Below, one piece after another: positions 56,983 through 60,982 of a stretch of DNA of 60,982 bases. Numbering within the stretch: the stretch's first letter is position 1; each line of letters begins with the position of its first letter. Origin of the DNA: Actinomadura bangladeshensis (GTDB lineage Bacteria; Actinomycetota; Actinomycetes; Streptosporangiales; Streptosporangiaceae); contig NZ_SMJW01000012.1 in NCBI RefSeq assembly GCF_004348335.1, positions 1-60,982 of the forward strand, read 5' to 3'. The notes under the pieces were generated by a model that did not search any database, had not been told where the DNA came from, and saw only the letters and a list, made by a program, of their open reading frames with translations. A program made the translations under genes and the position numbers.

Positions 56983-58266
56983 TCATCGTCCGGCGGACGT
57001 CCGCCGGCGTCTGGCCAGCGCGTCCATGGTGGCTGCGAGCAGGAGCACCACCCCGGTGATGAGGAAGCTCAGGTACGCCTTGGTCCCGAGCAGGCCCAGG
57101 CCGTTCTCGATGATGGCGATGACGAGGCCGCCGAGGACGGCGTCGCGGGCCTTGCCGCGCCCGCCGAACAGGCTCGTCCCGCCGATGACGGCGGCGCCGA
57201 CCGCGTACAGCAGCGTGTTGCCGCCGCCCGCGTCCGTCGCGACCGAGTTGAGCCGGGACGCGGCCACGATGCCGCTCACCGCCGCCAGCCCGGATCCGAT
57301 CATGAACACGGAGATGCGGATGCGGGTGACGTTGATGCCGGCCCGGCGCGCGGCCTCGGCGTTGCCGCCGACGGCGTAGATGTGCCGGCCGTAGGCGGTG
57401 CGGCCCAGCACGAACGTGCAGGCGATGAGCAGGACGCCGACGAGCAGCACGCCCCACGGGATGCCGCCCAGCGTGATCAGCGGGCTGGGCGCGCGGTCCT
57501 GGCTGAGCACGTAGGTGCTGATCAGCAGCGCCGCGGCGACGACGCCGGACTGCGCGAGCACGAACTCCACCGGCTTGGAGTGCAGGCCGCGCACCCGCTG
57601 GCGGCGCCAGCGCAGCAGCTGGGTCGCGGCGTAGCCGACCGAGCAGGCCACGGCGAGGGTCCAGCCGAGCCAGATCGGCATGTTCTTGGTGGCGATCGCG
57701 ACGATGACGTCGTCGCGGACCGGGACGGTGCCGCCCTCGCCGATCAGCCGCAGGGTGATGCCCTGCAACCCGAGGAAGAACGCGAGTGTGACGACGAACG
57801 ATGGGATGCGCAAGACGGCGACGAGCCAGCCGATGACGGTGCCGATGACGATGCCGGTCGCGACGGCGCTGATGATCGTGACGTACCAGGGCTGGCCGCC
57901 GTCCACGAGGAGCTTGGCCATGACGGCCGCGCTGAGCCCGCTCGCCACGCCGGCGGACAGGTCGATCTCGCCGACCAGCAGCACGAACACCACGCCCATC
58001 GCGAGCAGGGTGATGGGCAGCGCCTGGGTGGACAGGTTCGCGACGTTCGCCTTGCTGAGGAAGGTGTCGGGCTTCAGCGCGGTGAAGAGGATCACCAGGG
58101 AGATCAGGCCGAGGATGGCGGGCAGGGCGCCCAGCTCACCGGCCTTGATCTTGTTCCAGTAGTCCAGCGCCGCCGACTTCACGTCGTGTTCGCGCCGGTC
58201 GGTCGCGAAGTCCGAGTCCGCCAGCTTCACGGCGGCCTCCTTCGAACTGGGGATGTCGGTGGACAC
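56983..58266 (-). CDS. xylH: Xylose-type sugar ABC transporter permease XylH (427 aa)
   Basis: This BPD_transp_2-type permease has about ten membrane helices and an unusually long N-terminal polar stretch. Signature segments are LLVGEIDLSAGVASGLSAAV at about 121-140, RIPSFVVTLAFFLGLQGITL and YAVGGNAEAARRAGINVTRI at about 310-329. The GTG at 58266 has GAGGGGGGA upstream. It lies 11 bases after the first ATPase. By the family the sugar is a monosaccharide such as xylose, ribose or similar. Confidence 0.92.
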   Translation of the reverse strand: MSTDIPSSKEAAVKLADSDFATDRREHDVKSAALDYWNKIKAGELGALPAILGLISLVILFTALKPDTFLSKANVANLSTQALPITLLAMGVVFVLLVGEIDLSAGVASGLSAAVMAKLLVDGGQPWYVTIISAVATGIVIGTVIGWLVAVLRIPSFVVTLAFFLGLQGITLRLIGEGGTVPVRDDVIVAIATKNMPIWLGWTLAVACSVGYAATQLLRWRRQRVRGLHSKPVEFVLAQSGVVAAALLISTYVLSQDRAPSPLITLGGIPWGVLLVGVLLIACTFVLGRTAYGRHIYAVGGNAEAARRAGINVTRIRISVFMIGSGLAAVSGIVAASRLNSVATDAGGGNTLLYAVGAAVIGGTSLFGGRGKARDAVLGGLVIAIIENGLGLLGTKAYLSFLITGVVLLLAATMDALARRRRTSAGR

Positions 58267-58277
58267 GCGGTCCCCCC

Positions 58278-59063
58278 TCAGATGCTCTCGGCGGCGATCG
58301 TCGGCGCGAGGCCGAGATCGCCGGATCGGCCGGCGGTGATGAGTTCCACGACCTGGCCGTGGGTGACCTCGGAGCGGGCGACGTCGGCGGCGACGCGGCC
58401 GAGGTACAGCGCGGTGATGCGGTCGGCCACCTCGAAGACGTCGTTCATGTTGTGCGAGATCAGCACGACGGCGTGGCCGCTGTCGGCGAGGCGCCGGACG
58501 AGGTTGAGGACCTGCTCGGTCTGGGCGACGCCGAGCGCGGCGGTGGGCTCGTCCAGGATCACGACCTTGGACTCCCACAGCGCGGCCTTGGCGATGGCGA
58601 CCGTCTGCCGCTGCCCGCCGGACAGGCTGGACACCTGCTGCCGGACGGACTTGACGGTGCGGACCGACAGCCGGGCGAGGACCTCCCGGGCGGACTCCTC
58701 CATCGACGCCTCGTCCAGGACGAGGCCGGAGCGGCGCTCGCGGCCGAGGAACATGTTCTGCACGATGTCGAGGTTGTCGGCGAGCGCGAGGTCCTGGTAG
58801 ACGACCTCGATGCCGAGGTCGGCCGCGGCGCGCGGCCCGTCGATGGTCACCGGGCGGCCGTCGAACTCGATCTGCCCCGAGTCGATCGGGTGGATGCCGG
58901 CGATGCACTTGATCAGGGTGGTCTTGCCCGCCCCGTTGTCGCCGACGAGGGCCATCACCTCGCCCAGCCGCAGCGTGAAGTCCACGTCGTGCAGGACGTG
59001 GACGGCACCGAAGCTCTTGTTGAGCCCGGTCAGGCGGAGGACGGGGTCTCCGTTTTCAGCCAC
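58278..59063 (-). CDS. xylG: Xylose-type sugar ABC transporter ATPase, first single-domain copy (261 aa)
   Basis: Walker A is GDNGAGKTT (about 39-47), the signature LSGGQRQ, Walker B VVILDEPTAALG, and the H-loop is LISHNMNDVF. It has one nucleotide-binding domain, as in Streptomyces XylG, and not the tandem form of E. coli XylG. The GTG at 59063 has GGAAGGA upstream. It follows the binding-protein gene after the nested hairpin at 59093-59162. Confidence 0.94.
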   Translation of the reverse strand: MAENGDPVLRLTGLNKSFGAVHVLHDVDFTLRLGEVMALVGDNGAGKTTLIKCIAGIHPIDSGQIEFDGRPVTIDGPRAAADLGIEVVYQDLALADNLDIVQNMFLGRERRSGLVLDEASMEESAREVLARLSVRTVKSVRQQVSSLSGGQRQTVAIAKAALWESKVVILDEPTAALGVAQTEQVLNLVRRLADSGHAVVLISHNMNDVFEVADRITALYLGRVAADVARSEVTHGQVVELITAGRSGDLGLAPTIAAESI

Positions 59064-59092
59064 GAATTTCCTTCCGGGTCGTGCCGCACGCC

Positions 59093-59162
59093 CGTGGCGG
59101 GCCCCTGGCGTCCCGGGCTTCCGGGTACCCGGGACGCCCTCAGCGGTTCGGGGCCCGCCACG
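59093..59162 (-). other. Nested double stem-loop between xylF and xylG
   Basis: The outer 13-bp stem CGTGGCGGGCCCC (59093-59105) pairs with 59150-59162; the inner 11-bp stem GGCGTCCCGGG (59107-59117) pairs with CCCGGGACGCC (59128-59138). Every pair is perfect. It lies 18 bases after the xylF stop. Such structures after binding-protein genes commonly raise their expression over the downstream transporter genes. Confidence 0.8.
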
Positions 59163-59180
59163 AGGTCGGACGGGGGGTCG

Positions 59181-60260
59181 TTACTGGACCGTGATGCCCG
59201 CGGCCTCGCACTTGGCCGCGTACGCCCCCTTGCAGAGGTCGGCCGCCTTGACGGAGCCGTCGTCGACGACCTGCTTGACGTTGTCCTTGAAGACGCCGAT
59301 CGGGTTCAGCAGCACCGACGGGACGTCCCGCTTGCCCACCGGGTCGTTCTCGGTGGCGGTGGTCTCGCCCTTCTCACCCTTGATCAGGGAGATGGCGAGC
59401 TTGGCCGCCGCGTCGGCCTCCTGCTTGGTCGGCTTGTAGACCGTCATGCACTGGTTGCCGTCGAGGATGTTCTGCAGGCCCTGGACGGTGGCGTCCTGCC
59501 CGGTGACCGGGATGTCGCCGGCCCGCTTGTTCTTCTTCAGGATCGACACGACCGCGTTGCCGAGGTTGTCGTTCGCGGCGACCACACCGTCGATCTTGCC
59601 GTGCTGCTCGGTCCACATCTGCTCGAAGAGGGTCGCGGCCTTCTCGGCCTCCCAGTCCGGGACGGGCTGCTCGGCGACCTTCTTGTAGTTGGTGACCTTG
59701 TCGAGGATGTTGTGCGCGCCCTTGGCGAACAGGGTGGCGTTGTTGTCGGTCGGGGAACCGTTCAGGTAGACGATGTTGGAGGCCTTGTCACCGAGGCACT
59801 TCTGCAGGCCCTTGCCCATCTCCTCGCCGACCTTCACGTTGTCGAAGGAGACGTAGTAGTCGGCGACGCCGCCGAGGGTGAGCCGGTCGTAGTCGATGGT
59901 CTTGACGCCCTGCGCCTGCGCCTTGCGCTGCACGGCGGCGGCGGAGTTGGAGTCCAGACCGGTGATCAGCATGACCGTGACGCCGCTGGTGAGCATCTGG
60001 TCGGCGATGGTCTGGAACCGCTGGGCCGAGCCCTCGGCGTTCTGGATGTCGCTGTCGATGCCGGCGGCCTTGAACGCCTGCTCGAGGTAGGGGCGGTCGA
60101 AGTTCTCCCAGCGCGGCGACGAGGCCGTGTCGGGCAGGATCACGCCGACCTTGCCCTTGGCCGCGTCTCCGCCGGAGTCGTTGCCGTCGTCCCCGCACGC
60201 GGTGAGGCTGAGCGCCGCGGCCGTCGTGAGGGCCATCAGGCTGAGGATCCCCTTGCGCAT
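59181..60260 (-). CDS. xylF: Xylose-type sugar ABC transporter binding lipoprotein (359 aa)
   Basis: This periplasmic-binding fold type I lipoprotein carries a signal with lipobox LTAC (Cys about 22) and then KGKVGVILPDTASSPRWENF, the start of the XylF family. DQMLTSGVTVMLITGLD and DGVVAANDNLGNAVVSILKKNK are hinge-proximal segments, and PVTGQDATVQGLQNILDG is a strong XylF-like signature. It begins with ATG at 60260; the SD (AAAGGA) lies inside the hairpin at 60264-60319. Xylose is the best sugar guess. Confidence 0.92.
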   Translation of the reverse strand: MRKGILSLMALTTAAALSLTACGDDGNDSGGDAAKGKVGVILPDTASSPRWENFDRPYLEQAFKAAGIDSDIQNAEGSAQRFQTIADQMLTSGVTVMLITGLDSNSAAAVQRKAQAQGVKTIDYDRLTLGGVADYYVSFDNVKVGEEMGKGLQKCLGDKASNIVYLNGSPTDNNATLFAKGAHNILDKVTNYKKVAEQPVPDWEAEKAATLFEQMWTEQHGKIDGVVAANDNLGNAVVSILKKNKRAGDIPVTGQDATVQGLQNILDGNQCMTVYKPTKQEADAAAKLAISLIKGEKGETTATENDPVGKRDVPSVLLNPIGVFKDNVKQVVDDGSVKAADLCKGAYAAKCEAAGITVQ

Positions 60261-60263
60261 TGC

Positions 60264-60319
60264 CCGGGTCCTTTCTGGGGGCGGCCGCCGTGGCGCGGCC
60301 GGGGGGTCTTCGGACCCGG
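60264..60319 (-). promoter_or_regulatory. Leader hairpin that covers the xylF ribosome site
   Basis: On the plus strand CCGGGTCC (60264-60271) pairs with GGACCCGG (60312-60319); on the mRNA the 3' arm contains GGA of the SD AAAGGA. An inner stem (60283-60288 with 60295-60300) extends the structure. If formed, it would lower xylF translation. Confidence 0.55.
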
Positions 60320-60406
60320 TGAGCGAGGTCACACGCCCACCGGGGTGAATGTTGTGCCCCGCAACTTATGTCGCGCTTGTCCCGTGCGCCAGACCTGACG
60401 GCATGT

Positions 60407-60432
60407 TGATTTGTTGTCGGCGGTAACAATCA
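60407..60432 (-). promoter_or_regulatory. Imperfect inverted repeat, candidate xyl operator
   Basis: TGATTTGTTG (60407-60416) faces TAACAATCA (60424-60432); TGATT and GTT/AAC pair with one bulge. It is AT-rich within GC-rich DNA, about 150 bases upstream of xylF, and includes TTGTT/AACAA halves. It would suit the ROK regulator of this cluster. Confidence 0.4.
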
Positions 60433-60628
60433 CGTAACACGAGATCAACTAGGGTGATCCGGGAGGTGGCGCGGGCATGGCGGCGGAGCGCCGCGCAGGC
60501 GCTCAGGACATGCTCGGGCAGGGCCGCGTCGGCGAAATGTTCCGCGGCTCAACATTCATCCGGCAGCGGCCGCCGCCCGTCCCGCCCAGGGGACGGACGG
60601 TGCGCGGCCCGGTTCTCCGCCGGAGAGA

Positions 60629-60925
60629 TCAGCGCAGGGCGAGGACCGCCGAGATGCGGTCGGCGGCGGCGGCGACCTCGTCGGCGGCGGCGATGCGCTC
60701 GGCCCACGACCACCAGTACCACCAGCCGTCCGCGCCCTGCTCCGCCAGGATGTTCTCGGTCAGGGCGGTCGCGTCCGGGTTGATCACGTGCAGGGTCGGC
60801 GACTGCCCGCGGGGCAGGGTGAGGCGCACCCGGAGGCCGCGCTTGACCAGCTCACCGCCGAGCTCTTCCAGATATTCGATCCGCGTCTTCGACGGCGCGG
60901 CCGTTCCCGTATCGTCAGGCGTCAT
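60629..60925 (-). CDS. Small tryptophan-rich hypothetical protein (98 aa)
   Basis: The product begins MTPDDTGTAAPSKTRIEYLE and has a first half (LGGELVKRGLRVRLTLPRG) followed by GADGWWYWWSWAERI and an alanine-rich helix (AAADEVAAAADRISAVLALR). I recall similar proteins as frequent orphan genes in actinomycetes, with no defined function. The ATG at 60925 has GAGGA upstream; a longer ORF start at 60967 has a weaker site. It is the last gene in the window and is upstream of xylF on the same strand, so it might share regulation. Confidence 0.65.
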   Translation of the reverse strand: MTPDDTGTAAPSKTRIEYLEELGGELVKRGLRVRLTLPRGQSPTLHVINPDATALTENILAEQGADGWWYWWSWAERIAAADEVAAAADRISAVLALR

Positions 60926-60982
60926 CCTTAGCTTCCTCACGGACTCCGCGCGGCCCGACGTGTACATTGCCCACCCTCCCCC

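Larger units (their letters stand above)
60261..60628. other. Intergenic DNA upstream of xylF, no gene seen
   Basis: This 368-bp stretch between the small terminal gene and xylF contains the leader hairpin (60264-60319), an AT-rich operator-like segment (60407-60432) and GC-rich DNA to 60628 in which I see no convincing gene. The xylF promoter should lie here. Confidence 0.6.

Overview
The window is about 61 kb of very GC-rich DNA from an actinobacterial chromosome. The evidence is strong GC bias at third codon positions, frequent GTG starts, and markers such as an accessory SecA2, ClgR, RNase J paired with DapA, an F420-type DUF385 protein and CGNR zinc-finger and DUF4439 proteins. A filamentous actinomycete of the Streptosporangiales type (for example Thermomonosporaceae) fits the style, but this cannot be proved from the sequence alone. 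I see no tRNA, rRNA, insertion sequence, phage gene, replication origin or CRISPR array.

Layout. 1-1.5 kb: 5' part of a secA2 gene leaving the window on the minus strand. 1.7-8 kb: a sugar-uptake cluster. A divergent ROK repressor faces a binding protein, two permeases and a GH3 N-acetylhexosaminidase; overlapping stop/start codons join the permeases and the hydrolase. The arrangement recalls chitobiose (Das-type) uptake. 8.1-9.4 kb: a cysteine-free Rrf2 regulator on a probably leaderless mRNA, and a Nei/Fpg DNA glycosylase. 9.5-20.8 kb (all minus): dps, clgR, cinA, pgsA, rimO, a RodZ-like protein, ftsK, rnj and dapA, a classic actinobacterial core block. 20.9-31.8 kb: a mixed-strand accessory stretch lying between dapA and dapB. 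It holds small proteins, a GH18-like ectoenzyme, a VOC protein, CGNR, GNAT, an MFS exporter, menA, ung, an orphan ModA, a Uma2 nuclease, a DUF385 protein and a transglutaminase-like protein.

31.8-47.9 kb (all minus): dapB, an azoreductase, an M16 peptidase, pnp, rpsO, ribF, a hemolysin-III protein, truB, nrnA, rbfA, a DUF503 protein, infB, ylxR, nusA and rimP. This is the universal translation/RNA-decay superoperon, broken by several perfect hairpins and by one inserted membrane-protein gene with its own operator-like palindrome. 48-54.8 kb: mostly plus-strand genes for a DUF4439 lipoprotein, a coiled-coil protein, a Trm11-like methyltransferase, a secreted propeller-like protein, an acidic small protein and an LPG-synthase-type membrane protein, with a HAD phosphatase on the minus strand. 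54.8-60.3 kb (all minus): a xylose-type ABC importer with its ROK repressor, unusual in having two separate single-domain ATPase genes on either side of one permease, and rich in intergenic stem-loops, including one that would cover the ribosome site of the binding-protein gene. The window ends with a small tryptophan-rich hypothetical gene.

Most of the window is ordinary core genome. The most unusual signals are regulatory: the three-part palindrome upstream of the azoreductase, the hairpins and duplicated ATPase of the xylose-type cluster, the operator-like array upstream of the hemolysin-III gene, and 12-bp tandem repeats at two places. All functions are inferred from protein motifs recognised by eye; no search was run.
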